The notes under the pieces: generated by a model | Told to the model about the DNA's origin: nothing | Seen by the model: only the letters and a program-made list of their open reading frames with translations | The model's database searches: none | Program-made: the position numbers and the translations under genes | Assembly: GCF_900110455.1 (NCBI RefSeq) | Contig: NZ_FOIS01000003.1 | Coordinates: forward strand, 1-64,000 | DNA from: Natrinema salifodinae | Lineage (GTDB): Archaea; Halobacteriota; Halobacteria; Halobacteriales; Natrialbaceae | Reading direction: 5' to 3' | Length of the DNA stretch: 64,000 nucleotides | Part shown: in pieces, positions 41,838-51,329 of the stretch | How the letters are laid out: every line of letters starts with the position of its first letter | Numbering within the stretch: the stretch's first letter is position 1

Positions 41838-43130
41838 TCAGCCATCGGAGAACGATGACGACGCGTCGCTCTCCGTCGACTGCGACTGTCGCTGCGTTCG
41901 CGCGCGCCCGCTTCGTCGCCCGTACAGTTTCGTGAACGGCGTCGCCGTGACGCCGTGGACCAGCACCGAACTCGCGACGACCAGGCTGGCCGCGGGCCAG
42001 ACGAGCTCGAGCCCGAGGACCCGGTGGGCGACGGTCGCGTAGAAGATGGCCGCGATACCGATCGGCCCGAACCACCCCGCGAACAGGGCGTCGCGCGCCC
42101 CATCGATCGGGTCGACGAACCGTCGGAACACGACGAGCATCGGAAGGCGCCGCAAGAGCAGGACGCTCGCAGCGAGGGCGACCCCCGCCCAGCCCAGCGC
42201 GATCCATTCCGCGACCGGCAGCGCCAGGCCGAAGCAGACGAAGATCGGGAAGGTAAACAGCCGGAGCACCGTCTCCTGGATCTTCTGTTCGTCGGCCTCG
42301 TCGGTGGCGTCGGCGAACTGGTTGAACAGCAAACCGGCGACGAAGGCCGCGAGGATGCCGTCGCTGCCGAGCAGTTTGACGCCGCCCAGTACGGCGAAGG
42401 TGAACGCGACGGTCACGCTGAGTAGCGACGTCTCCTCGAGGAAGTGGTGCTCTTTGGACTCCCGTTCGACCCAGCCGGCGGCCGCACCGATCGTTGCGCC
42501 GATCACGACGGCCGCACCGACTTCCCAGAGGAGCGTCGAGAGCAGCCAGTCGGTGAGCGCTCGCCCGGGCGGGTGCTGAAGCATCAGAATCGGGAGGAAG
42601 ACCAGCGGGTACGCCAGGCCGTCGTTGGCGCCCGACTCGCCCGACAGGAGGTTCCGGATCGGCATCGGGATGTGCTGTTCCGCCGCGCTTCCCGTGACGA
42701 TGGTCCCGGCGAGAACCGGGTCAGTTGGCGTGACGATCGCTCCGATGAGCAGGCCGACCCAGAGCGGGACGTCCAACAGGACGTACACGAGCGCGCCGCT
42801 GACGAGCCACATCCCGATCATCCCCGGAACGAGGACGGCCGCCATCGCGCGGGCGTGCTCGCGGACGTACCGCTGGGGGAGCCGGAGCGCGGCGGCCATG
42901 ACGGCCAGGCCGACCGTGAGGCGGGCGAACTGCTCCATGATCGTAAACGGGTCACCCCACGCGGCCAAGTGAAGGAGATCGAGTCCGAGCGACCCGATCA
43001 CGACGCCGAGCAAGACTGCCAGAATCGGTTCCGAGAGGACGTACACCCTGTTTCGAAGCAGCCCCGCGATCAGGCTCAAGACCAGCGTCAACCCGCCGAT
43101 CGTAACGAGCGCGATGTTCAACTCCTGCAT
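41838..43130 (-). CDS. Cation/proton antiporter (CPA1, NhaP type)
   Basis: The 430-residue protein has about 12 hydrophobic segments. The transport-site motifs are VTPTDPVLAGTIVTG (near residue 135) and LLSGESGANDGLAYPLVFLP, with the Asn-Asp pair of electroneutral CPA1 antiporters. It exchanges Na+ for H+, a core function in halophiles. The last 20 residues are polar. It is transcribed alone toward the ABC binding-protein gene. Confidence 0.92.
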   Translation of the reverse strand: MQELNIALVTIGGLTLVLSLIAGLLRNRVYVLSEPILAVLLGVVIGSLGLDLLHLAAWGDPFTIMEQFARLTVGLAVMAAALRLPQRYVREHARAMAAVLVPGMIGMWLVSGALVYVLLDVPLWVGLLIGAIVTPTDPVLAGTIVTGSAAEQHIPMPIRNLLSGESGANDGLAYPLVFLPILMLQHPPGRALTDWLLSTLLWEVGAAVVIGATIGAAAGWVERESKEHHFLEETSLLSVTVAFTFAVLGGVKLLGSDGILAAFVAGLLFNQFADATDEADEQKIQETVLRLFTFPIFVCFGLALPVAEWIALGWAGVALAASVLLLRRLPMLVVFRRFVDPIDGARDALFAGWFGPIGIAAIFYATVAHRVLGLELVWPAASLVVASSVLVHGVTATPFTKLYGRRSGRARTQRQSQSTESDASSSFSDG

Positions 43131-43502
43131 TCGTATCGAGCGTGTCGGTTCGGACCGAACGCGCCGGGAGCGCTCGGTGAACGACTAGCCGTGTCGGACG
43201 TTTCGCGGACCGGAGAATAGGGGTTCGGCCTGCGTGCTCCGTACGGACGTCGCGCATGCGGTCGCGCTATGGTCGCGTCCGAACGGGTGGTGAGAGCAGG
43301 CGGTACCTGCGCGACTACACCGACGCGGCCCACGAGGGGTGGCGGTATCGGTGAGACCACGAGCCGACGGATCGCCACGGCTGCTGGGCGACGGTTCGCT
43401 CCCTGGACGACGCGATCGTTCGACATCCCTGAGCGACTCGTCGACGAGGTGTGAGCTCGAGACGGGGGAGAGACTTTCTACGTAGCCGTCATATCCGGCG
43501 GC
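43131..43502. other. Intergenic region between divergent antiporter and isomerase-like genes
   Basis: About 370 bases, high in GC. Open frames on both strands have Arg-rich composition and I do not believe them. It should contain two divergent promoters, but no strong TATA element stands out. No repeats or RNA genes recognised. Confidence 0.5.
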
Positions 43503-44246
43503 ATGGTTCGAACCGGAATCCAGCTGTACACGCTGCGCGACCTCGATGAACCGCTGCCGACGCTGCTCCGTCGCGTCGGCGAGACCGAGTTCGACGGCGT
43601 CGAGTTCGCCGGGTTCGACGAGACGACGCCGGAAGCGGCCGCCGACGTCCTCGACGAGACCGAACTGAACGTCGCCGGCGTCCACGTCGGGATCGAGTCG
43701 CTTGAGACCGATTCCGATCTCGACGCCGTCTCCGAGACCTGCACCGCCCTCGACTGCGAGCGCGTCGTCGTTCCGTATCTCGGTGTCGAGCACTTCGAGA
43801 CCGCAGCGGCGGTCCGCGAGACGGCGACCAGGCTCTCGGCGCTCGCCGATCGCCTGGCGGAGCGCGGCCTCGCGCTTAGCTATCACAACCACGACCACGA
43901 GTTCGTCGCGCTCGAGGGCGACGGGCGGAACGCGTTCGACCTGTTGCTCGACGAGACGGACGACTCTGTGCTGATCGAACTCGACGTCGGCTGGGCGGCC
44001 GCGGCGGGGGACGATCCGGTCGCGTTGCTCGAGCGACTCGAGGGACGCGCGCCGCTCGTCCACGTCAAAGACGTAGCCGACGGCCGGCCGGTCGAGCTCG
44101 GCGATGGCGAGGTGGCGCTCGACGCGTGCGCGACGGCCGCCCGCGACGCCGGCGCCGAATGGCTGCTCTACGAGCACGACGAACCGACCGATCCCGCGGC
44201 GTCGCTCGAGCGCGGGGCAGCGACGCTCGCGGAGCGCCGAGACTGA
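43503..44246 (+). CDS. Sugar phosphate isomerase/epimerase family protein (TIM barrel)
   Basis: The 247-residue protein fits the xylose-isomerase-like TIM barrel: GIQLYTLRDLDEPLPTLLRR at the start, a metal site in EFDGVEFAGFDE and ALSYHNHDHEFVAL, then VLIELDVGWAAAAGDD and PLVHVKDVADG. These contain the usual Glu, His and Asp metal ligands. Substrate unknown. No operon partner on the same strand nearby. Confidence 0.88.
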   Translation: MVRTGIQLYTLRDLDEPLPTLLRRVGETEFDGVEFAGFDETTPEAAADVLDETELNVAGVHVGIESLETDSDLDAVSETCTALDCERVVVPYLGVEHFETAAAVRETATRLSALADRLAERGLALSYHNHDHEFVALEGDGRNAFDLLLDETDDSVLIELDVGWAAAAGDDPVALLERLEGRAPLVHVKDVADGRPVELGDGEVALDACATAARDAGAEWLLYEHDEPTDPAASLERGAATLAERRD

Positions 44247-44363
44247 GTTGGTCGCCCCGTTGGACGCGCTCGCTCGAGACCGGACTCGATTCCCGTCGCG
44301 ACCGGGCTACCGACGCGAGCGACTACGCTCGCACCGTCTTCCCACCGCAGGCCAGCCGATCGA

Positions 44364-44525
44364 TCAGTCCGACAGCGGCCGGATCTCGATCCGCTCGTTA
44401 AGGGCCGCGAGATACCGGGCGAGCTCGCGCTGCGTGTGAGCTCCGACGAGATGGTCTTCGAGCGTCCGATCAAGCGCCAGGGTCTCCCGACAGATCGGAC
44501 ACTCGACGGGCGGTTGGAACGTCAT
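44364..44525 (-). CDS. Small C2H2-type zinc-finger protein
   Basis: The ATG at 44525 gives 53 residues containing CPICRETLALDRTLEDHLVG followed by AH, a C-x2-C and H-x4-H zinc site of the short haloarchaeal C2H2 type. The rest is a helix and a short tail. Such microproteins are abundant in haloarchaea and some act as regulators. The much longer frame upstream is antisense to the uracil-DNA glycosylase gene and is not real. Confidence 0.72.
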   Translation of the reverse strand: MTFQPPVECPICRETLALDRTLEDHLVGAHTQRELARYLAALNERIEIRPLSD

Positions 44526-44759
44526 TTCTTCTCCGTGTGCCCTTTCGAGTAAAAGCGATGCGGCATGCATATGCTCGCCGCGTTTTCCGTCCCGTTCGAT
44601 CTGGGCTCGCACATCGGTCGATCGGCCGGAGTACGCCGTCGAAGGGGCCGTCTCGCATCGGCCGTTCCTCCGGTATACCGTTGTTCCGTCGGAATACGAG
44701 ACTGTTCGGCGAGCTGGCCGGCGAAAGGGTGTTTCCCGAGACGGTCGTACCACCCCTCG

Positions 44760-45320
44760 ATGACCGACCAGCACGCGACCGACTGGGAGTTTGAGTCGGA
44801 GTTCGGTGACGTACTCGAGACAGTCCCCGACGACCAGTTCGATCCCGAGCGGTTCGTCCCCGGCGTCGGACCGCTGTCGGCCGACGTGATGCTCGTCGGC
44901 GAAGCCCCCGGCAAGCAGGAAGTCGATCAGGGCGAGCCGTTCGTCGGCCAGGCCGGCAAGCAACTCGACCGGGCGCTCGAGTCGATCGGCTACGACCGGC
45001 GGGACTGCTACATCACCAACCTCGTCAAGGTGCGACCACCGGAGAACCGCGACCCGTACGTCGACGAGATCGAGGCGTGGTGGCCCGTGCTGGAAGCCGA
45101 GATCGAACGGATCGATCCGACCGTGCTCGTTCCGCTGGGGAGTTTCGCGGCGGCAGAGATCCTCGACACCGACGAGACGATCACCGACCTGCACGGGCAG
45201 GAGTTCGAGCGAGACGGGCGGACCGTCATCCCGGCGTTCCACCCGGCCGCGGCGCTGTACGACCGCAGCAAGGTCGAGGCGATCGAGACCGATCTGGGGG
45301 CGGCCCTCGAGTTAGCGTAA
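44760..45320 (+). CDS. Uracil-DNA glycosylase family protein lacking Fe-S cysteines
   Basis: The ATG at 44760 gives 186 residues. Family 4-like motifs are clear: VGEAPGKQEVDQGEPFVGQA (motif 1 with substrate-pocket residues), CYITNLVKVRPPENRDP and HPAAALYDRSK. Family 4 enzymes hold a [4Fe-4S] cluster with four Cys; here the N-terminal pair is absent, the NVVKC Cys is Val and the later Cys is not present. It removes uracil from DNA in base-excision repair, presumably without the cluster. Confidence 0.88.
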   Translation: MTDQHATDWEFESEFGDVLETVPDDQFDPERFVPGVGPLSADVMLVGEAPGKQEVDQGEPFVGQAGKQLDRALESIGYDRRDCYITNLVKVRPPENRDPYVDEIEAWWPVLEAEIERIDPTVLVPLGSFAAAEILDTDETITDLHGQEFERDGRTVIPAFHPAAALYDRSKVEAIETDLGAALELA

Positions 45321-45425
45321 CCGAGCCGATACCGTCGGCCGGATGCCGAGTCCGCCCCTGACTCGGGACCGGCCGGGCCGTGCAGGCGTGAACGGCTTCC
45401 CGGCAACGACGCTACCGCCGATGAG

Positions 45426-46235
45426 ATGAGTCCGACCTTTACCGACGACGACATCGGCAAGACCGTCGAGAGCGCGGACGGCGAGCCGCTCGGGGCCGTC
45501 GTCGCGGTCGACGCCGAGACCGCGTACGTTGATCCGGAACCCGGCCTGGCGGACTCCGTCAGGGCCGTACTCGAGTGGGACGGCAGCGCCGACGACGCCG
45601 TGCCGCTCGGCGACGACGCCGTCGATCGAATCACCGAGGACGTGATCCGGCTCGACGCGGCGTTTCCGGACGAGAGCGTGACCACGGGCGACGAGTCCGA
45701 CCGCGCCGAGGCCGGCGACCGGACCGAATCCACCGAGGCCGACCGGCAGGACATCGGCCAGGCGCCAGGCGAGCCGGTGGAGTCGAACACAACCGAGACC
45801 GCGGCGGACGTCGACGGGACGGACCGCGGACTCGGCACTGGACGGCCCGACGAGTCGGAATCGCTCGCCGACGATGAGTACTACGACACTCGGGAGGGAG
45901 GAGCGCGAGTCGATTCCGAGGCGGAGATGGACGAGTACGAACCCGAGGAAGCGACTGGTCCGAACGCGGGCGAAGAGGCGGACGTCGCCGAACGGACAGC
46001 GCGGCGAACGAAAACGGCGGATACCGATGCCGACGCCGATGCTGACGCGGACGCGAACTCCGACGTCGACGTCGATCCGTCCGATGTCACCGACGGCGAT
46101 CCGGAGGCCGATATTCGAACCGGCGAGGATGTCGGTCAACGAACGGACGCTCCCGGGGCGAGCGCTCCGGCCGACGCTACGGAGGGAGAGTCCGATACCA
46201 CGGACGCGGACGAGCGGAATCGCGAGGAAGACTGA
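45426..46235 (+). CDS. PRC-barrel-like protein with long acidic tail
   Basis: The 269-residue product starts MSPTFTDDDIGKTVESADGE with a PRC-barrel-like fold (residues about 1-80: GEPLGAVVAVDAETAYVDPE and AVPLGDDAVDRITEDVIRLD). The remaining 190 residues are Asp, Glu, Thr and Ser rich, with the short repeat DADADADADAN, and probably disordered. PRC-barrel proteins in archaea occur in RNA processing and division contexts; the role here is unknown. Confidence 0.72.
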   Translation: MSPTFTDDDIGKTVESADGEPLGAVVAVDAETAYVDPEPGLADSVRAVLEWDGSADDAVPLGDDAVDRITEDVIRLDAAFPDESVTTGDESDRAEAGDRTESTEADRQDIGQAPGEPVESNTTETAADVDGTDRGLGTGRPDESESLADDEYYDTREGGARVDSEAEMDEYEPEEATGPNAGEEADVAERTARRTKTADTDADADADADANSDVDVDPSDVTDGDPEADIRTGEDVGQRTDAPGASAPADATEGESDTTDADERNREED

Positions 46236-46429
46236 TACCGAGACCGACGACGCGTCGGTCCCTGGTCGTCACCCCTCGTTCCTCGGTCTCAGATCGAAGG
46301 GGCGAAAGACAGCGTACAGAATCGAGATGGAGGTGCGAAAAGCGCGAGAAACCGGAACCGAATCGAGTCGAGTTGAATCGACGGTTCGAACGGCCGAACG
46401 TGGAACCGACGATCCGTGTCCGCAGGACC

Positions 46430-46696
46430 TTACTGGATCGAGTAGCCCGCGGCGAGGGTGAGCAGGAACACCATGAACACCGCCACGAGCATCAGGTAGG
46501 TGATCGACCGGGGCTCCTCCCGGAGGTGCTGGAAGTAGCCGGCGATCAGCGAGACCTTGATGACCGCCAGGATCATCGTGCCGCCGACTGCCATCTGGTA
46601 GGTAAAAATCTCCGGGAAGTGGAAGAAGACGAACTTCCCCGTTGCCAACAGGAGCAGTGCCACGTAAATCAGGCCGTAGGTCCGAAGGCTCGCCAT
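46430..46696 (-). CDS. Cytochrome c oxidase subunit IV-like protein
   Basis: The 88-residue protein has three hydrophobic segments (TYGLIYVALLLLATGKFVFF, MAVGGTMILAVIKVSLIAGY, ITYLMLVAVFMVFLLTLAAG) in the order of prokaryotic subunit IV (CyoD/CtaF type). The conserved AVIKVSLIAGYFQHLREE segment is diagnostic. It stabilises the CuB site of haem-copper oxidases. A TATA element about 28 bases upstream implies a leaderless mRNA. It lies about 2.2 kb from the CoxAC gene in the same orientation. Confidence 0.87.
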   Translation of the reverse strand: MASLRTYGLIYVALLLLATGKFVFFHFPEIFTYQMAVGGTMILAVIKVSLIAGYFQHLREEPRSITYLMLVAVFMVFLLTLAAGYSIQ

Positions 46697-46721
46697 TGGT
46701 GTGGAATGCGGGTGACGGATA

Positions 46722-46729
46722 CTTATACC
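46722..46729 (-). promoter_or_regulatory. TATA box of the oxidase subunit IV gene
   Basis: The minus-strand octamer GGTATAAG lies about 28 bases upstream of the ATG at 46696, so transcription should begin at or within three bases of the start codon. Confidence 0.65.
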
Positions 46730-46832
46730 TTCCTCATACGATCGTTCGGGCGTTTATACCGGCGTTGCCGCCGAACGGTCGGGACGCTAGCGAAGCGATA
46801 CGTAGATGGATCGCCAGCCCTAACGGTCGGCA

Positions 46833-48236
46833 ATGAGTGGACGTTCGGCCGTCGTTCGCCGAACCGGTATCGTTCTCGCGCTCGGGTTCGCGGTCCTCGC
46901 GACGAGCGCCGGCGTCGTCGCCGCGAGCAACGTCGCCGCCGGCCTTTCGGGGGGCGGCGACGACGTCTCCGTCCCGACGTGGCTGTATCTCGCGACGGGC
47001 GGCGGTGCCGTCGGCGCTTCGGCCCTGTTGACGATGCTAGTCACCGACCGCGACGTGATCGACACCTATCACGACCACGCACTCGAGGCGTCCGTCGAAC
47101 GGCTACTGTCGGCCGGTTCGCTCCTGTTCGGCGCGATCGGTGTCCTCGGACTCGCGCTGATTGTCGTCGTCGGGATCGTTGGTCCGAACATCGGCCTGGT
47201 CAGCGCGACCGTCCTGGTGACGTTCGTCGGCGGGCGCGCGCTGTTGACGATCGTCACCTACACCGTCGGCAATCCGTGGCCGGCGCTCAACCCCTGGCGA
47301 CGGATCGCCACGGCGCTGCCGAACGGCGACGAGTCCTACCCGTCGGCCTTCGGCTCCTGGCCCGCCGTCGTGGCCCTGCTGACGTTCGTCTGGCTCGAGG
47401 TCATCGCCCCCCTGACGGCGTCGCCGACCGCACTGCTGGCCGTGCTCGTCATGTACTCGCTGTTTACGATCTCGAGCGCGGTCGTCTTCTCGACGGAGAC
47501 GTGGTTCCGCCGCGGCGATCCCCTCTCGCTGTGGTTCCGTCTCTACGGTGCCGTCGCGCCGATCCAGCGGACCGACGACGGCTTCGAACTCCGCTACCCC
47601 GGCTCGCGGCTGAGCGACGCCGATCTCATCACCGACACCTCGATCGTGGCCTTCGTGCTCGCGCTCGTCTGGGAACTGACCTACAGCGGCTTCATCGTCA
47701 CGCCGGCCGGCGTTCGGACGATCGAGTTCCTCGTCGGCCTCGGCCTGCCGCCGGCGCTCGTCTACCTGGCGTTGCTCGTCGGCGGATTCCTCCTGTTTTG
47801 GAAGGTGTACTGGGTCGCCATCGACCGGACCCGCGAGCGGGCCGAAACGTACCTTTCGCGTCGCTACCTCGGTCTCAGATTCGCGGCGCCGCTGCTGGCG
47901 ATCGCGGCCGGCTACCACCTCGCCCACTACATCGGGTTCGGGCTCTCGCTGTGGCCCTCGCTGGTCGACGCGCTGGCGATGCCGCTGGACCCGCCGACGA
48001 ACCCGACTAGGTACGCGCTGCCGGGCTGGTTCGGCTACGTCGAGATCGCCGGCATCCTGCTCGGGCACATCCTTGCGGTGTGGATCGCACACACCGTTTC
48101 CTTCGAGCTGTTCCCCGGGAAGCTTCAGGCGATCAGGAGTCAGTATCCGCTCATCATCGTGATGGTCTTCTTCACGATGGCGAGCCTCTATCTGGTCTCC
48201 CAGGGAACGATGAGTCCGCCGTACGTGCCGAGCTAA
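46833..48236 (+). CDS. Polytopic membrane protein next to the oxidase genes
   Basis: The 467-residue protein has about 11 hydrophobic segments (for example GIVLALGFAVLATSAGVVAA at the N terminus, SLLFGAIGVLGLALIVVVGI, PLIIVMVFFTMASLYLVSQG near the C terminus). Conserved-looking loops include NPWPALNPWRRIATALP and YPSAFGSWPAVVALL. I do not recognise the family; I believe similar proteins occur beside haloarchaeal oxidase genes. It is divergent from the subunit IV gene. A role in electron transfer or oxidase assembly is inference. Confidence 0.7.
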   Translation: MSGRSAVVRRTGIVLALGFAVLATSAGVVAASNVAAGLSGGGDDVSVPTWLYLATGGGAVGASALLTMLVTDRDVIDTYHDHALEASVERLLSAGSLLFGAIGVLGLALIVVVGIVGPNIGLVSATVLVTFVGGRALLTIVTYTVGNPWPALNPWRRIATALPNGDESYPSAFGSWPAVVALLTFVWLEVIAPLTASPTALLAVLVMYSLFTISSAVVFSTETWFRRGDPLSLWFRLYGAVAPIQRTDDGFELRYPGSRLSDADLITDTSIVAFVLALVWELTYSGFIVTPAGVRTIEFLVGLGLPPALVYLALLVGGFLLFWKVYWVAIDRTRERAETYLSRRYLGLRFAAPLLAIAAGYHLAHYIGFGLSLWPSLVDALAMPLDPPTNPTRYALPGWFGYVEIAGILLGHILAVWIAHTVSFELFPGKLQAIRSQYPLIIVMVFFTMASLYLVSQGTMSPPYVPS

Positions 48237-48325
48237 CGGATCGTAGCGGTTCGGTCGCGAGCGAACGGACGGATGAAAGCCATCGAACCGGCAAACACTT
48301 CCTCGCGCCGCCGTAACCGGTGATA

Positions 48326-48613
48326 ATGGCGACCGAGCGCGCGCTCGAGCGAGAGTACGAGGTGCCCGCCGACGAACCGCCGGCCGCGACCTGTCCCTAC
48401 TGCGGTCGACCGTTTCGCTCGGAGCGATACGCCACGTTCCACGTCGGCGTCGAGCACGCCGAGGTGTGTTCCGAAGCCGAACGGGACGCCTTCGACGAGG
48501 AACGCGACGACGAGGAGTACGAGCTGTTCACCTTCCACTTCAAGGCGGCCGTCACCGTATTTCTGGTCTACTTTTTGTTTACGTTCATCTACGCGCTGGT
48601 CTGGTCCAGTTAA
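48326..48613 (+). CDS. Membrane-anchored C2H2 zinc-finger protein
   Basis: The ATG at 48326 gives 95 residues. Residues about 20-45 contain TCPYCGRPFRSERYATFHVG followed by VEH, a C-x2-C and H-x4-H zinc site; the C terminus is one hydrophobic segment (AAVTVFLVYFLFTFIYALVW). Short zinc-plus-membrane proteins of this type (DUF7410-like) accompany oxidase genes in haloarchaea as I recall. It might help copper or haem assembly; not established. Confidence 0.68.
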   Translation: MATERALEREYEVPADEPPAATCPYCGRPFRSERYATFHVGVEHAEVCSEAERDAFDEERDDEEYELFTFHFKAAVTVFLVYFLFTFIYALVWSS

Positions 48614-48842
48614 CGAGGTGGGCCGGAGACCGTCACGTGCGAGGAGAACGGTGCCATCGTAGCTGAACGCCGATACCTCACTCTGTGCGATTCGCGCGGT
48701 TCGGACGGTGGCGTCCGGACCCTAAATCGGCCGTGAGAGACGGAGCTATTTCTGGCGCGGGTTCAATCGAATAGCAGCGAAAACGTTCGCAATCGCGAAA
48801 CAGCGGATACCGAACCGCGTGAAACCCGTGTAGCGGAGTCCG

Positions 48843-51329
48843 CTACATCAGGTAGAACAGCGGGAAGAGGAAGACCCAGACGATGTCGACGAAGTGCCAG
48901 TAGAGGCCGAAGTACTCGACCGGCAGGTGGTCTTCCAGATACGCGTCGACGCTCACGATCCGGTAGAGCATGAACACGGCGATGAGCAGGCCGAGGAACA
49001 CGTGCAGCGCGTGCAACCCGGTCGTCACGAAGTACAGCGAATATTCGAGCTCGCTGAACCAGTAGTGACCGTCAGCGAACTTGCTGCTGTACTCGAAGGC
49101 CTTGACGCTCATGAACACGAGGCCCAGCAGGACCGTGGCACTGAGCGAGCCGAGCAGGCCCTTCTTGTTCCCGCGCTCGGCCATCACGTGGGCGAGCACG
49201 ACCGCGAAGCTGGAGGTCAACAGGACGTAGGTGTTGACCAGGCCGGCCTCAGTGATGGCGTCGAGGTGCCAGGCGTCCCAGCCCATGTGGATCCGCATGA
49301 ACACGTACGCGCCGATCGCGGCGCCGAAGACGACGACGTCCGAGGCCAGGAAGACCCAGACACCCATCTTCGTGTTGTTGATGCCTTCGAACGGCCAGCG
49401 CTCGGCGACGGCCATTTCGGGCGCGGTGAACTGTTCGCGGCCGAACTGGAACAGCGAGACGCCGAGCATCGCGATCCCGAGAGCCGTCAGGATCGGATAG
49501 ACGATGCTCTGCTCGGGCGCACCGGCCAGGCTCACGAAGTCGCCGACCTCGCTGTGGATGTTGGACTCGACGAACGAGTAGATGTACGCCGTCATGCCGC
49601 TGAGTCCGAGGAAGAAGACGAACGTGGAAACGCCGATGCCGAACGGCCAGATGCTGGCGTGGTCGGCGTGTTCCTCCTCGTGAGCTGCGGTCGCCATCGC
49701 ACCGGTCGTTCCCTGTGCGACGCCGCCGTCGGTCGCGGTCGCGGCGTCGTCGACGAACTCCAGCGAGCCGCTGGCGTAGCTGGGCCGATCCGGCCAGTTC
49801 TCAAGCGGCGGCGGCGAGGGGATCGCCCACTCCGCGGTCCGCGAGTACGTCCACGGGTTGTCGGGCGCCTCGGGGCCGGAAACCCAGCTCTTCGCGAGCG
49901 TGTAGAACATAATCAAGAACGACGCGCCGAGGATGAACGCCCCGACGGTCGCCAGCTGGTGGTAGATCTGAGCGCTCTCGCCGTAGTGGAAGACACGCCG
50001 GGGCGTCTCCCAGGCGAGGAACATCGGGAAGTACAGCAGATTGAACCCGAGGAAGTAGACGGCGAAGTTGAGCTTGCCGAGGCGCTCAGAGTACATCTTC
50101 CCGGAGATCTTGGGCCACCAGTAGTAGATGCCACCGACCAACGCGGTGACGCCGGAGACCATCACGTAGTGGAAGTGCGCGACGACCCAGTAGGTGCCCC
50201 GGAACTCGTAGTCGAGCACGACGGCGCCGAGGAAGACCCCGGTGATGCCGCCGAGGATGAACAGCACGAGTGCGCCGAGACACCACAGGAATGGCGTCGT
50301 AAAGCGCACCCGACCCTTGACCATCGTGTAGATCAGCGAGAACACCATCAGGTCGAAGGGCAGCGAGATCCCGATCGTCGTCGCCATGAACAGCGTCTTG
50401 ATCGGGAGGTTGATCGTCGACAGGAACATGTGGTGCATCCAGACGAGGAACGACTGGACCGCGACCAGAACCATCGCGATGATGACCCACTTCCGGCCGA
50501 CGAGACGTCGTCCGGTGAACGTCTGGAATACCTCGAACATGATCCCCAGTGCGGGGAAGAAGACGATGTACACCTCTGGGTGACCGAAGAACCAGAACAT
50601 GTGGGCCCACAGCAGGCTCGACCCCTGGTTGGTCGCGAAGTACTGCGTGAGGAACAGCCGGTCGACGGACAGCAGCAACAGCACGGCCAGCAGCGCCGCG
50701 AACGCGAACAGCATCATCCAGATCGTCAGCAGCCACGACCAGGAGAACATCGGCATGTTCCACAGGCCGAGGCCCTCGGCGCGGGACCGGTGGAGCGTCA
50801 CGAGGAAGTTCACTGACCCGATCGTGATGGAGATGACGAAGAGGGTCAACGCCAGCACCGTCGCGTTGCCCCCAGCCGCCGCCTCCATCGCCGAGTTATA
50901 CATGGGCACGTTCAGCGGCGCGTACATCGTCCAGCCGCCGGAGAACGAGCCGCCCTGGAAGAACGAGATGCCCATGAGGACACCCGAGAACAGGTAGAAC
51001 CAGTAACTCAGCGCGTTCAGCCGCGGGAACGCGAGGTCCTTCGCACCGATCTGGAGCGGGACGAAGTAGTTCGCGAATCCACTCGCGATCGGTGACAGGA
51101 ACCAGAAGACCATCAAGAGCCCGTGGCCCGTGACCGACTGGTAGTACTGGTCGTTAGTCAGCAGGTCGATTCCACCCGCTTCCCACAGGTGGGCGCGGAA
51201 TAACAGCGCCAGGACGCCGCCGAACAGCAGGAAGAACAGCGACGTCGCGATATAGAGGATACCGACATCCTTGTGATTGGTCGTGACCAGCCACCGCTTG
51301 ACCGACCGCATCGGCGGCAGATCACTCAT
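48843..51329 (-). CDS. coxAC: Cytochrome c oxidase subunits I and III fused (CoxAC)
   Basis: The ATG at 51329 (a TTG codon precedes it) gives 828 residues. The subunit I part has the haem and copper ligands in [39 protein letters not shown] and VVAHFHYVM; the Glu in GHPEVY and the following Tyr mark an A1-type oxidase with K- and D-channel features. A linker rich in His and acidic residues (about 555-610) joins subunit III ([40 protein letters not shown]). It reduces O2 to water with proton pumping. CoxB overlaps it by one base. Confidence 0.95.
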   Translation of the reverse strand: MSDLPPMRSVKRWLVTTNHKDVGILYIATSLFFLLFGGVLALLFRAHLWEAGGIDLLTNDQYYQSVTGHGLLMVFWFLSPIASGFANYFVPLQIGAKDLAFPRLNALSYWFYLFSGVLMGISFFQGGSFSGGWTMYAPLNVPMYNSAMEAAAGGNATVLALTLFVISITIGSVNFLVTLHRSRAEGLGLWNMPMFSWSWLLTIWMMLFAFAALLAVLLLLSVDRLFLTQYFATNQGSSLLWAHMFWFFGHPEVYIVFFPALGIMFEVFQTFTGRRLVGRKWVIIAMVLVAVQSFLVWMHHMFLSTINLPIKTLFMATTIGISLPFDLMVFSLIYTMVKGRVRFTTPFLWCLGALVLFILGGITGVFLGAVVLDYEFRGTYWVVAHFHYVMVSGVTALVGGIYYWWPKISGKMYSERLGKLNFAVYFLGFNLLYFPMFLAWETPRRVFHYGESAQIYHQLATVGAFILGASFLIMFYTLAKSWVSGPEAPDNPWTYSRTAEWAIPSPPPLENWPDRPSYASGSLEFVDDAATATDGGVAQGTTGAMATAAHEEEHADHASIWPFGIGVSTFVFFLGLSGMTAYIYSFVESNIHSEVGDFVSLAGAPEQSIVYPILTALGIAMLGVSLFQFGREQFTAPEMAVAERWPFEGINNTKMGVWVFLASDVVVFGAAIGAYVFMRIHMGWDAWHLDAITEAGLVNTYVLLTSSFAVVLAHVMAERGNKKGLLGSLSATVLLGLVFMSVKAFEYSSKFADGHYWFSELEYSLYFVTTGLHALHVFLGLLIAVFMLYRIVSVDAYLEDHLPVEYFGLYWHFVDIVWVFLFPLFYLM

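Noticed and set aside
41955-43220. Plus-strand frames over the antiporter gene
   Set aside because: Composition is hydrophilic and Arg/Asp-rich, the complement of membrane segments; antiporter motifs on the other strand are decisive.
46021-46065. Possible short tandem repeat encoding DADADADADA
   Set aside because: It is a codon-level low-complexity run in the acidic tail of the PRC-barrel-like protein, common in haloarchaea, without longer repeat structure.
48894-50816. A 640-codon plus-strand frame opposite CoxAC
   Set aside because: It is the complement of a clear oxidase gene, rich in His, Arg and Glu in a pattern typical of antisense translation, with no motif.
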